Source: Cloeon dipterum (lineage: Eukaryota; Arthropoda; Insecta; Ephemeroptera; Baetidae). From it: a stretch of DNA of 64,000 nt. Position numbers and translations under genes: made by a program. Shown here in pieces: positions 14,192-25,451 of this stretch. Where the stretch lies: NCBI RefSeq assembly GCF_949628265.1, contig NC_088787.1:15800501-15864500 (forward strand). The letters run 5' to 3'. How positions within the stretch are numbered: the stretch's first letter is position 1; the number at the start of each line of letters is the position of its first letter. The notes beneath the pieces are model-generated. The model made no database searches, had not been told where the DNA came from, and saw nothing but the letters and a program-made list of their open reading frames with translations.

Positions 14192-16069
14192 ATGGAGATC
14201 GCTAACCACCAAGGAAATCCAAAAGTGAAGCTCGAACATGATGAAAATGAATTTGAAGAGCAAGAAATGTCAAGATTTAATGGTTCACTTTGGTGTCAAG
14301 AAGGTTTACTTATTCCCCAATTATTGCACAATGAAAGAAACCAAATCTACGTGGAAGAGGAGCCTTCGCTCGCGTCAACCAGTGTGGATCCTTTTGAGGA
14401 CGAGAACACCTCTATTATAGAAAAGCAGGCAAAAATTTGCCATTCACCCGCTGAAGAAGGCATTGCAAATGACATTTTGCCAGGTAATTTAAATTATTTT
14501 TTTGCAAAATGTTTCCAATTTCTTATAATTTTGCTCGCAGTTTCCCTGCAAGATAAAAACTGTGATGATTCTCAGCCTAGACCTTCTGCTCCAAAGAAAA
14601 CAAAAAAATCGAGCCTTAAGAGTCGGGAAAAATTCCTAGAAATCCAAAGAGAGGTTGCTGAAAAAATGGATCGTTCAATGCAAGTGTGTCTTTACTGCAA
14701 TAGCTTGTTCCGATCGACAATGCTATACGTTCATATTGTGCGCCACCACAAATCCATTTACATCAAGTGCAACCTGAAAAAATGCGCCGGGTATTTTTTT
14801 GCAACAAGCCAGAATTTGGAAGAGCATGTAAAGGGGAACCACATTGAAGATGGAAACATCTATAAAGTGAAATACCTTCCACGTGGCGATCCTCTCTTAA
14901 AAGACCCTTACAGTGTGGCAAACAATTGCAGCCGGGTGGCCAAAAATCAGGTTATTAAAGAAAAAAATAATGAGACGTCAACAGCAAAAGCAAGCTTTCC
15001 AGATGAATCTATGGTCAGAGAGTATCAAAATATTACCGTAGAGGAAGATGACTGTGGCGAGGATGAATCCAAAAGTAATCTATATAATGCAAAAAGGTCA
15101 TTATGAAAAATTGTATTAAATTTGATTCCAGTAATGTTGCAAACGCCAGCAATACCCGTCCAAGAATTGTCTCTGCCAGCAACGGATTCGATGGTGACCT
15201 GCAACTTCTGCCTAAATAAATTCAGCCAATTTGGAATAGCCCTTCACATCAGATATCACCATAAAGGAGTAGCATTTCCCTGCAATCCCTGCAAAGCGTT
15301 TTTTAAGAGCCAGTTAGACTTGAAATCGCATTGTAAGATAAAGCATGGGCCAAATGCTCCTTTGAAGGCATCCAAGTGTGTCTACTGCTACAAAAATTTC
15401 AACAGCAGGAACACCATGTACCGACATGTGCGGAAGATTCATTTGGATGTGATGATCAAGTGTTCCATTAAAGGGTAAGAAAAAATTAATACTTTGATTT
15501 GATTTTGCCTTGATCGTATCTTTGTGCCTAACAGATGCGGGGAGCTGTTCAGGTTAAAGCCAGAGATGGACACTCATTACAAAATTCTGCACGCTTCTGA
15601 CTTGCTGAAAAAAACATTGCAGTGCGAGCATTGTCCTTACAGAGCGAGCACTAAGAAGCTTATCAAGAAACACGTGATTCTCAATCACTTGCCCAAGAAC
15701 TTTGCTTGTAGTCAGTGCCCCAAGAAATTTGCCACTAAATCGAAGGTAACGTTTCACAAAAGCACCTCACATGTGTCTAGGAGAGAGTGTGGGCATTGCA
15801 GGGAATGGTATTCTTACTATGGCTACAGTATGCATTTGGTAGAGGCGCCTTGCAAGTTTTGCAGGTCTAGCTTGCCATGTTCAAAAGCCCTGAGGAAACA
15901 TGAAGTTTCTTGTAAAAATACTTTGAAAATGAGCTGTGGAAAATGCAGCATTGTTTTCAAAAACATGTTTGATTTGAGAGAACACAAGTTTAGCTGTTCT
16001 TTTGACGTTGAGAGATATTCAAATTGCATGAAAATCAAAGTAAAATCTATCGAAAGCTTGAAAAAATGA
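14192..16069 (+). CDS. C2H2 zinc-finger protein with 11 fingers
   Basis: A probable DNA-binding nuclear protein of 567 residues. Exons are 14192-14483, 14541-15074, 15132-15474 and 15535-16069; introns are 57-60 bp. An acidic N-terminus without a ZAD-type cysteine pattern is followed by a basic segment (KKTKKSSLKSREK). Two fingers lie in exon 2 (CLYC...HIVRHH; CNLKKC...HVKGNH), three in exon 3 (CNFC, CNPC, CVYC), and one is split across the exon 3/4 junction (CSIKGC...HYKILH). Two more classical fingers (CEHC, CSQC) follow. Three final ones end in cysteine rather than histidine (CGHC...HLVEAPC, CKFC...HEVSC, CGKC...HKFSC). Linkers are not the TGEKP type, so this is not a KRAB-like tandem array. 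The ATG is 67 bases into the exon that follows an acceptor at 14124. No specific orthologue is recognised. Confidence 0.88.
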
Positions 16070-17118
16070 TACGCACATAGTCCTCTACTTGTTTAATATT
16101 GTCGCTTATCTAAAAAATCGCAAAAGAATAAAAATAGCTTACATTAGCATTCACCACACTTACGCTGCAAACTTTAATAAAAGGAAATCTGATAAATTTT
16201 AAGTATATTATTTTCAAGCACCACCTTTACCTGACCTGGATTGGGTCTCCACCCCCATCTAAAATAATTACGATGAACAAAAGTTCACCATCACTCTCAT
16301 TGTCAGGGGCCAAATATTTCCCGTTTTACCAACTTCCGTGCAAATAATAAAAGCTTACCACTATTTTTTATATGTCATTCTATAATAAATTAGGTACGTT
16401 TTGGCAATTTTAAATTTGAATAAAAATTGTCTCCTTTAATATGTGGGATTTTTTAAAATATAACGTAACTCAAAATTTCTTTGACCTACAAAAAAGGTCA
16501 TAATGGTAAATTTGTTGGGCATAATCAGTATAAAATTTTGAACACTAATTTCTCAATTTATTTCAACACACACAATAGTTACAGTCTCTTGACCTTTAAG
16601 CTCTTATAAAATAGGTATTTCTTGGGATACAAAAAATTTCATCAAAATCTAATAAGTTTGGCATGATAAGAATTCCTAAAAGGACATCGGTCTAAACTAA
16701 ACATAGAATTAATAGATCGTTTGATGAGGAAAACGTCTTGTATTATTCTTGTAACAAATAGATCACGTGACTCTTTTCCTCTAGATTTCCATGAATTGAA
16801 ATGGTGCGTATGATACACTTTGACCTGCACTCTGCTCTTGGCAAGAAAGGTGACTTTACTTTGACCTTTACAAAGCAATTAAAAATCGACTTCAAAATTT
16901 AAATGACAAACCCTTTTTAACGATAAATGTGAATTCAAATGCGCATAATTTATGCAAACCGCTAAACCTCAAAGTTGGTGCTTCTCCCTTTAACTTTTTC
17001 ACAATTTATTTCCTCCTCAAGCCTTACATTATTGTTACAAAGCGCAAGTCATGGTAGAAGATTAAAACTTGATACATAACCCACACCATGAGAGACGCAG
17101 TTCAAGACACGCCCCATG
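16070..17118. promoter_or_regulatory. Upstream region of the secreted GTPase-like gene with repeated TGACCT half-sites
   Basis: No coding frame is supported. Nuclear-receptor-type half-sites (TGACCT or its complement AGGTCA) occur at 16482-16487, 16495-16500, 16590-16595, 16821-16826 and 16862-16867. The first two form an everted pair with a 7-base spacer. Part of this stretch (16480-16515) resembles 32558-32592 inside the TIR element further right. Confidence 0.35.
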
Positions 17119-17126
17119 TATATAAG
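17119..17126 (+). promoter_or_regulatory. TATA box of the secreted GTPase-like gene
   Basis: TATATAAG, with transcription expected to start near 17150. A leader exon would then run to a GTGAGT donor at 17206 and splice to the TTTCAG acceptor at 17745-17750, 17 bases before the ATG. This gives a single 545 bp intron in the 5'UTR. Confidence 0.6.
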
Positions 17127-17767
17127 GAAGAGAGCACTGCAAATTTCAATTAATGCGCTACAGAGCGCACATCTCAACAGAAGGAGCCTCTTTGCATTCA
17201 GAAGGGTGAGTTATATACATTTCAATAGTATTATTTGGTACAAAAACATTAGATTTTTGGCCCGAAAAAAGAAGGTCATTCTCCTATTAATTATGAAATT
17301 CTTGTTTTTTAATTCAAGAAAATGAATTTTTTCGGTGGTTAGTTTTATAACAGATTTTCATGTGCGGCACAGCTACAGATAGTAAAAAATGAGCTTATTT
17401 TTTTAAATATATGACCTTTTTGGCCGTCTTTGCAATCTGTTTCAGTTTTTCGATAGAATAAAAATTGAAGCAAGTAAAATTAAATGTAGAGATGTCCATT
17501 GAAGAAACACAAAAATTCCTATATCAATGAACGCAAATATTGGCTGATTAGCTTATACTTCATTAATTTTTATTAGATCGTGCATTAAGGAATTTTTAAC
17601 TACAAAAAATATTAATTGAATATTGCTTGGGAAGGCTGTCAATAAATACTAAAATGGGAGAAATATACAAGTATCACAAATATATCTATTTTTTTGTAAT
17701 TATGTGATCCCATTTGTAATTATTTCCTGATTTTCGTGATACCGTTTCAGAGCACGCTTAGGGCACA

Positions 17768-20371
17768 ATGAGGAGTCTGCTTTGCTTTGTTGTGTTTTGC
17801 GCCGCAACTGCACTGTCGCAAGGCGAAAAAACAAAAACCGAGGAAGTTGAAGAGCTTCTCAACGCAAGCGACCAACTGGATTTTGGTGGTGCTTCGGACC
17901 TAGTGCTTTTTTTGGGATCGACGGGTGTTGGAAAAAGCACCTTATCAAAATTCATTACGCACAATCCCAGTCTGCAGTCCGTTAAAATTGGGAGCAGCTA
18001 CGTTTTTACAGACAACGGCACCATCAGTACCATCACAAGCAAGTCGATGACTCTTCTGCCGAATATATACAAGGACCCTGAAACTAAACAGTTGATCGTT
18101 GACTGTCCCGGCTTCAGCGACACCAGGGAAGAGAAATACGAAATTGCCGCTTCGTTTTTCGTCAAAAAAGTGCTGGAGTACGGGAAAAAGCTCAAAATTA
18201 TCCTTGTTGAAAATCACTTTAGTTTAACTGAAGGCGCCGACCGGTTTGGGTTCAAGCGATTATTGAAACACGTTTCTGAGCTTATTCCGAATGTTGAGCG
18301 CCTTAGGGGCTCTCTCGCTCTCATCGCAACAAAGGTGATAAACCAAGGTATTCCTGATGACGAGGAAAAAACCGATATATTAAGCTTCATGAGCAATTTT
18401 GCCAACGATTTGAGAAACGACTTGACTGTCCAAAAGCAAAACGAAACACTCTTCAAAACCACTGAGGGGATTTTGAAGGCATTAGAGACCTTGTATGGCG
18501 ATGGCTCTGGCAATAACGTGGCTCTTTTTAGAAAACCTAACCGGGCAGGAGATCCGTGGCAGTCATCAATTCTTTTGAAATGCTACCAAGACATCAGGGC
18601 GCTGATTTTCCACACAACGCCATGGATTGACAATCAAAATCAGGTATACCGGTATACCCTTACAACAGACAGCGTTGTTTTCATTAGAGATCACCTCGTG
18701 CCCAATAACAACAGAAATGCAATGACTGAGATAAACAAAATCCTTTATATTTTTCAAGCAGGAATTGAGACAAAGATCAGCCCGCCCGGTCATACAGTTT
18801 CGCAAAAGATAGAAATCCTTGGTGGCTTCAAGAAACAATTTGGAAACGTTCTTGACACTCGCCTAGTAAATGTAAAAGATGTAACTTTACTCGGGGACAA
18901 TTTGTCAAAAATATCACCAATTCCAGGCATTGACCCCAAAATTTTAGAGCGCCTCGTTTTCAAGGCTAAATTTTTCAGTGATGTTGGTGGCGTAGATATT
19001 AAGCAATTTATCAGTGAAGTGAGGCAAGAGGTTGCTAAAACTGACAAGAGGCTGGGTGACATACTGCATTTTTACCAATTTCTACAAACCCTCGAAATCA
19101 AACTTGAAAACTACCTTCCACAATTTGTGCGCCATTCCTCTTTCAGACAGATTACAAAAGCCGACTTCAAAACCTTTATTTTCGATGCGTCAAAATTCAA
19201 CATCGAATTTGATAACAAAAACAAAATTTTGGGAATCACCTTGGCAGACTATATGATCACAGACCTGAACAAGGTTCTCGCAACCAGCCTTAACTACCAG
19301 GTCAACTACCATCACAACCAGCAAACGGGGGAGCTGCTCGTAGAGGCGCGCAACCTACTCATCAGCGAAATAAACGGCAAGCTGCCCGCCTACGCCGGCC
19401 TTAACTCCATCACTCTTGTAGCGGCTAAAAAAATTTTCGTGGACCAAAAATTGACCGTGGTTAACTCGCACCTGAACGTCATCGCGCCCTCAATTGAGAT
19501 ACTGGACAACCCCAAGGAAATCCTGATGCAAGGTTCCAACGCGGGGCCATACCCTGGTAAAGCAGCCGACTCGCAAACTCTCACCGTGCCAGGTAACGAG
19601 GGCCACGCAGGCTACCCCGGCAACAACGCGGGCAACATTCTGCTCTTAGCAAACGACGTCATTAGACCAGACCTGCTGACCCTTCGAAGTGCCGGCGGCA
19701 GCGGAGGGCGCGGCCAAAACGCAGGCAACGGAAGGGACGGGGTAGCAAGCACCTACCCTTCCATCGGGGCGGTCATCATGGGCAGCGCTGGCGAGGTCGA
19801 CCAGCACGTGCGCAACCACGGTTTCGAGGTGCACCGTGCAGGCGACTACATGGTGGCAAGCAGCAAGAAAGAAAACGTACTGCCATCCAATGGCGGAAAC
19901 GGAGGGGCCGGCGGTCCAGGGGGCCGGCCAGGACACATTGTGGTCAAGGTGAAGAATCACGCCAGTGGAAACCTCGTGAAAACAGCGCAGGTCGTTGGGC
20001 CCCAGGGCGAGGGCGGGGACGGCGGGGTCGGAGGCACGGGGATGGCACAGTGCGCGAGGAAGCACTACAGTTGCGTCAGTCACGAAATCAGAGGCAAGTG
20101 TGGAAAGTGGTATAGGAGGAAATCGTGCACCAAGGGATGGGAGTACAGGTGCTTTCCTCAAAATTTGGATATGTGCGATAAGTACCCCAACGGCAGCGCT
20201 GGAAACAAAGGCACGAGCGTGGAAGGAACACAGCCTAACTACCCTTTGAAGCCTATCGCATATGGTCAAATTTGGCACTACCTGAACGAACGCATAGGAC
20301 CGTTTCAACAAATTGGGAATGAGTATAACGAACTATACCAATATGCCCAAAATGCGGTAGACAAAAGTTGA
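17768..20371 (+). CDS. Secreted P-loop GTPase-like protein with glycine-rich and cysteine C-terminal part
   Basis: A single-exon CDS of 867 residues. Residues 1-19 form a signal peptide (MRSLLCFVVFCAATALSQG). A P-loop GSTGVGKST lies at 50-58 and a G3-like DCPGFSD at 112-118, followed by LALIATKV where a G4 motif would sit, so guanine specificity is unproven. The order recalls AIG1/GIMAP or septin-type G domains. A long helical middle follows (about 200-480), then a segment predicted as beta strands (TLVAAKKIFVDQKLTVV). A glycine-rich stretch (GGNGGAGGPGGRPG) comes next, into which a six-cysteine module is set (CARKHYSC to LDMC). No transmembrane segment follows the signal peptide. The glycine-rich part is visibly more GC-rich than the rest. 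The biochemical role is unknown; an extracellular or vesicular coat-forming role is speculation. Confidence 0.82.
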   Translation: MRSLLCFVVFCAATALSQGEKTKTEEVEELLNASDQLDFGGASDLVLFLGSTGVGKSTLSKFITHNPSLQSVKIGSSYVFTDNGTISTITSKSMTLLPNIYKDPETKQLIVDCPGFSDTREEKYEIAASFFVKKVLEYGKKLKIILVENHFSLTEGADRFGFKRLLKHVSELIPNVERLRGSLALIATKVINQGIPDDEEKTDILSFMSNFANDLRNDLTVQKQNETLFKTTEGILKALETLYGDGSGNNVALFRKPNRAGDPWQSSILLKCYQDIRALIFHTTPWIDNQNQVYRYTLTTDSVVFIRDHLVPNNNRNAMTEINKILYIFQAGIETKISPPGHTVSQKIEILGGFKKQFGNVLDTRLVNVKDVTLLGDNLSKISPIPGIDPKILERLVFKAKFFSDVGGVDIKQFISEVRQEVAKTDKRLGDILHFYQFLQTLEIKLENYLPQFVRHSSFRQITKADFKTFIFDASKFNIEFDNKNKILGITLADYMITDLNKVLATSLNYQVNYHHNQQTGELLVEARNLLISEINGKLPAYAGLNSITLVAAKKIFVDQKLTVVNSHLNVIAPSIEILDNPKEILMQGSNAGPYPGKAADSQTLTVPGNEGHAGYPGNNAGNILLLANDVIRPDLLTLRSAGGSGGRGQNAGNGRDGVASTYPSIGAVIMGSAGEVDQHVRNHGFEVHRAGDYMVASSKKENVLPSNGGNGGAGGPGGRPGHIVVKVKNHASGNLVKTAQVVGPQGEGGDGGVGGTGMAQCARKHYSCVSHEIRGKCGKWYRRKSCTKGWEYRCFPQNLDMCDKYPNGSAGNKGTSVEGTQPNYPLKPIAYGQIWHYLNERIGPFQQIGNEYNELYQYAQNAVDKS

Positions 20372-21408
20372 TTTAAAACATTTTTATTGTTTAAGTAAAT
20401 CAAAGAGACATTAAGTATAAAACATGACTCGATATTTATTAATTTATGCAATTATTACATTATTAGTCTTTTAAACAACTATGTGAGATAATTATTCTCT
20501 GCTCTCATGACGTTTCAAATTAAAGTTAGACGAAATTCGAGCGTAGAAAACAGTCAGGGATACATGGATTGTAAAACTAAAAGCTCAGGGTAGGCGCCGC
20601 TAGCATGTATGTACCTCACAAACTAGAGCATTTTTTAAAAATAAAAATGAAGGAAAATTATCTGAAGTTTAAATGATCGTTTCATTTTGATTCACACTCC
20701 TCGCAATTTTCTATTCTCCCTTTTCTCTTTTCAATATGAATAAAATATGTGTATAGTCATTATAATCCCCACAAGTCACAGTAAATTATTGAATAAAAAG
20801 CTGTTTCGTATCTACGCCTTATCTTCCCGGCATTTATAGTAAGGCTTTGCCAAAACTGAAAGTGTAGTGTTTCTCAATTTAAATAAGATTATTCAAACCA
20901 AAAGTTTGCGCCATCATCATCCTTAATTGCAACCGAAGAAAGGGCAAAATTGCAAAATAAAAATAAATCGGACTTTTCGCTGCGAGTACTTTTATCCAAC
21001 TTTCATTTCATTCGTCAATGTAACGTGTTGTTTAATTATATTTAAGCCAAATATCCCGTGAGATATCCAATTATATAATTATGATAATTATGATTATTAT
21101 AATTATGACACAAAACCTATATTAATAAAGAATTCGTTATACCAAAATGTTGTTTTAATAACACAAATTATGCGGTAAAATGCATGAAAAGGATAATGTG
21201 AAGATGAGAGAGGGGATGAACGTTGCAAATTTTAATAAAATATTAATTAAATCATTTACCCTTTGAATTACAGGCTTTACTTTTCCCCGCTAAATTCCCG
21301 CTACTTACCCTTCGTGTCTTGCTCTCACTCCCAAGATTGGAGACTCCCGAGAATTTCCGTAATTTTTCTCACATTCACCAATCCAGCCATTCTCACCTTA
21401 TCCTCATT

Positions 21409-21473
<65 letters not shown>

Positions 21474-21960
21474 CCCCTTACTTTTCGAATGCCAATCATG
21501 CCATTAACATCGCCGCTAGTCTACCTTAACTTCAGTCTCGTACATGAACGCGCACTAGCTTTAAATTTTTAAAACACGCTACACATAGCAAGATATTTTT
21601 ATATAGACCAGCGCGGATAGTAAGATTTCAAAATTTGTGGTGAATCTATAAATGAATCTACATGTATGTACGGTATGTATGTACATACCCCTCCTGGACT
21701 AAGAGCGGTGAGAAATCAATGACGTTCGACAGTTTAACTGTGTATTAAGATTATAATAAAACTCTAATTATTGCAGCTTGCATGCATAATGCATTGAACC
21801 TGCAGACCATGAGCAACAAATTAGGCGCTCATCTGGCACTGGCACCAACCGATGCTCGCAGCTGCTCGCTGATTATGAGTCGCAGACACACTGAAATGGT
21901 GAGCTATAAGCAGAGGAATCGTTGAAAATTGAATACACATAATATTCTGCTATGTATGGT
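20372..21960. other. Intergenic region between GTPase-like gene and BTB gene A
   Basis: It contains the 3'UTR of the GTPase-like gene at the left and a (CT)n tract. No gene is supported; the frames running through the CT tract are artefacts of the repeat. Confidence 0.5.
21416..21471. repeat. (CT)n microsatellite
   Basis: About 28 uninterrupted CT units followed by a short C run. (GA)n on the other strand can bind GAGA-type factors, but nothing here shows that it does. Confidence 0.97.
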
Positions 21961-21962
21961 AA

Positions 21963-22061
21963 AGTTACAGTTTCTGCCAAGTTACACATCTCGCCAGTTC
22001 TTTCGAGAATCCCATGTTAAAGTAGGGGTGGCGAAAGTGTAACTCGGCGGCGAAAACTGAC
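21963..22061. mobile_element. Short inverted-repeat element (MITE-like), copy 1
   Basis: The ends AGTTACAGTTTCTGCCAAGT and the complement of the right end (AGTTTTCGCCGCCGAGTTAC) match imperfectly. The centre contains CCCATGTTAAAGTAGGGGTG. A diverged relative with the same layout lies at 22393-22494. Confidence 0.5.
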
Positions 22062-22282
22062 TTCCATATTATACATAATATAATAGTTAAGTGCTTGATC
22101 ATTATTATTTTTCTTGCTCTGTACGGGAGTCAGGACAAATTTTTATGTATTTGATTATGTTTATCATAATAATTACCATGCATTTTCACAATGACATTTT
22201 ATATTACTTGTATGATTTTCATTTTTAGGAAAATTAATCTACACGTCAATATATACACACACATAATACGGTTTGTGTGAAA

Positions 22283-25200
22283 ATGAGAGCAGATAACATG
22301 GAAGGAGAAGGTACAAAAACCGAGAATCCCATCCTTACCGATCAGCTGTCAAGTTAGTAAAATGCTTTCTGAATTATAATTGGGTTATGGGGGACTCACA
22401 CTTTCCGCTCACTCACACTTCTCGCTCTGATGGGAAGATTCAATGTTAATCCCTATCCTAGCGAGAAGTGTGAGTTGGGCGAAAATGGTGAGTCTGCCAT
22501 ATTAATGTACCAATTTTCTGCTTGCGGATGTAACTTAGCCAAATTACGAGTCTGGGTGTAATTGAAATATTAAAACGCTTTTTCAGGCAATACGAAAAAC
22601 AGTGAGACTGATGATGACTCTTCAGATGAAGCGACGAGCCATTCGAGTTCCCAAGACTCATGGGGTTTTAGACCAATTTTACACTCATCGGCAATTGAGG
22701 ATGAGGTTGCCGAGTATAAGCCCTCAATTGTTCTCATTAACCCACCGCCAAGCTGGGCTAAAAGTAAGTGAACAAAAAAATTTAAGCTATATTAACGACC
22801 CCCCATTTTTTATAAATTTTTATGCATTTAATATCAAGAAACAAAAAGTTAAAAAAGTGAAAGTAACGATTTATTTGTCCTGTGATAGGCATATTGGAGA
22901 GGATTCCATTGTTATAACTAAGTTAAGCTCATTAAAAAATTTAATTTCCAATTCATATAATGATCACTTTATTTGTGTTCATTTATTAATTTGATGTTTG
23001 CTCACATTGTAGCACTTGGGAAATGATACATATTATTAAAGATTACACGCCTACAACGCACACAATACAATTTAATGCATAATTAGTTAACCTTTCGAAT
23101 GATATATTATTGGTAAGCAATTTTAATCAGGCAACGGTTGTGTATGCTTTTAGAATTCTCAACCAGCATTTTAGCGCGAGTTGGGGATGACAGGTCATTA
23201 CAACCTGCAGTCAAGTGCGCTGGTGAATTCATTCCTCTACAGCTGAGCAAAGAGGAACAGCAAGAAGCGAGCGTGGAATTGACTATTATGAGACTGCTCA
23301 CAAGCATTAGGGATAAGGTGGAGAATAGTGGAGATGAAGAAAAAAACTCATCTGAGGATAATGATTCCAGTAGCCCTATCGGCTCAATTGTGGACGAATC
23401 AAGCCAAAACATTAGCCAGGACCTAGGAAGTTCTGAACTTGCATTAAAAACTGAAAATGCTGATAAGCTAGATGAAGGGAAACCCTCACAGAGCAAGAGA
23501 AGCACGCAGGTCTCTGGAAATTGTGATGAAGCAGGCATTAAAGAGTTCAGCATCCACGAAAGACTGAAAATGGTTTCCACTGATCTAGAAGTGGTTGATC
23601 TAGAGGAAGGAGAAATCTCTGATGGCATTGCAACTGAATTGTCCCAATCCAAACATTTTGACGATTTGAGAAGTAAAATTAACAGCAAGAAACATGAAGT
23701 CAATATTCTCAAGAGGAAACCCCCGTCTGCTGCAGAAAATGACTACAGCGACGTCAAACTGACTGTGTGTAATTTAATGCTTCTGCACACATTACTTACT
23801 AAAATATTTTCTGGTTGCAGAAATATCGTAAGCTCTTTGTTGACCAAGTGGAAATAGTCTCAGTCGCAGACAAACTCAATCAAATGCGCAGGAATGGCAT
23901 TGGAACTGACTGCGAAGTCAATGTCGGAGACAGGGTAATTTTTAGAACATATAATGCATATTATGTTTTTTGCGCCACTGACACTTTATCGGTTTAGACT
24001 TACCACTGTCACTCGCTGATTTTGATGAGGAATAGCACTTACTTAAGAGATTTGTTCAGGGAGAAAAGCACCTACTCGGTAGAAATTGAGGACGTGACTC
24101 CTGAGGTGTTCCAAATAATCTTGGAGTATGCAACCTATTTACTTCTCAAATTATGATATATTAATTCACTAATTAATAATACCCTAGCTACCTGTACCTG
24201 AGTAATGTTAATTTCAAGTCCTATGGAGAAGCACGACAAGTACTTGCTGCGTCATTAGCGCTCCAGATTCCCGAACTGGTGAAAATTTGCACCAAGTTCT
24301 GCACTCAGCAGCTGCTTGGAGACCAGTCAACCTTCTGGCCTGCCTTGGATAGCCTCTTGAAAGACCAACCAGAGCCATACCAACTCAATGTAAGTCACGT
24401 TAAATTCCCTAGACTGTTTTTAATGTTCAATTTTATTGTTTTCAGCTGTCACAAATTAGTACCCTCAACACCCTTCTCATAAGTAAAGAGTTCCTCAACA
24501 TAGACATCAATACTCTGAACTTCATTGTGGAGCAAAAGTTCTTCATCCGTTGCTATGAAAACATTTTGATCACGTCTGTGGAGGAGTGGGCCAAACATCA
24601 TCTGCAAAACTCGAAAATTGAAGTTAACCTTGACAACCTGAGGTCAATTCTGGGCAGGGTTTTCTTCAAACTCCGCTATTTCTCTCTTTCACAAAAAGAC
24701 CTTTGTGCATTGTTCAAGAAAACTCAACTTCTGACAGAGAGTGAAAAGCTTTATTTATTAGAATGGAGCGTTACAAGAACTGGGAACCCTCAAAGTGAAT
24801 CCTTATGCACCATCAAGTATTCCAGGTACTGCAGATATACTTTGATGGCAAAATAAAATTAAATACTTCAATACTTAGGGGGACATGCAGCTCGAGTGTT
24901 CTTCGTCTTCCAAAATTTTCTGGTGCTTCTTACCTTTCAGTTTATGATGCAAACAAAGTAAACTGCTCCTTCTTCTTCACCCCAACCACTGACATGCTCC
25001 TGTTGACTTTTGACTACTTCTCTCAGGTACCTCTGTGTAAATTAAGTTAATATAGTATGTCACTTTTAAACTGCATATTTTTCCCCCGCAGATTCCACCT
25101 GTTAAGCCGCGATCAAATGTGTACAATGAAGAGTTCACTGCTCAAATTCTTAGGATCGACGATGAAAACCGTTTGGAGGTCCTGCGTGAAGTACACTCTG

Positions 25201-25451
25201 TAAACAAAGTGGAGTATGACTCGATCATCCGAGTGAAGATGCCTGTGCCAGTGCTGCTGCGCAAAGGCAGGCGCTCATCTTACGGCATCAAACTAATCCT
25301 GAGTTCTGCAGGTAAATACAAGGTGCTAAAGAATAACTTCTGGGGTGGTATGAATCCTTTTGAAAAAAATCACCTCAAACCCTTAAAGAGCGATTGGTCC
25401 TGGGGAAATGACGGCATCTTTTCTGCCCTAAGCTACAAAATCTTGGTCTGA
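22283..25451 (+). CDS. BTB-BACK protein with PHR-like C-terminus, gene A (729 aa)
   Basis: Probably a substrate adaptor of a Cullin-3 ubiquitin ligase, as is usual for BTB-BACK proteins. Exons are 22283-22352, 22587-22763, 23154-23764, 23821-23934, 23998-24125, 24188-24389, 24446-24825, 24879-25026 and 25092-25451. A long acidic, serine-rich N-terminus (about 285 residues) precedes the BTB fold: LNQMRRNGIGTDCEVNVGD, TYHCHSLILMRNSTYLRDLF and a helix pair with LDYLYLSNVNF. A BACK-type helical region follows (FIRCYENILITSVEEWAKHH; LRYFSLSQKDLCALFKKTQL). The C-terminal beta-rich part resembles a PHR domain. The second and third exon donors (GTAAGT, GTGTGT) and the first (GTTAGT) differ in strength, so the first and third junctions are the weakest parts of the model. 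It is related to genes B and C at 38405-43408. Confidence 0.85.
22393..22494. mobile_element. Short inverted-repeat element (MITE-like), copy 2
   Basis: The left end GACTCACACTTTCCGCTCAC and the complement of the right end (GACTCACCATTTTCGCCCAA) match, and both continue into CTCACACTTCTCGCT. It lies in the first intron of BTB gene A, 430 bp from its relative. Confidence 0.6.

Noticed and set aside
19646-20311. 221-codon open frame on the minus strand
   Set aside because: It is the antisense shadow of the glycine-rich, GC-richer part of the secreted GTPase-like CDS; it has no domain and no promoter.
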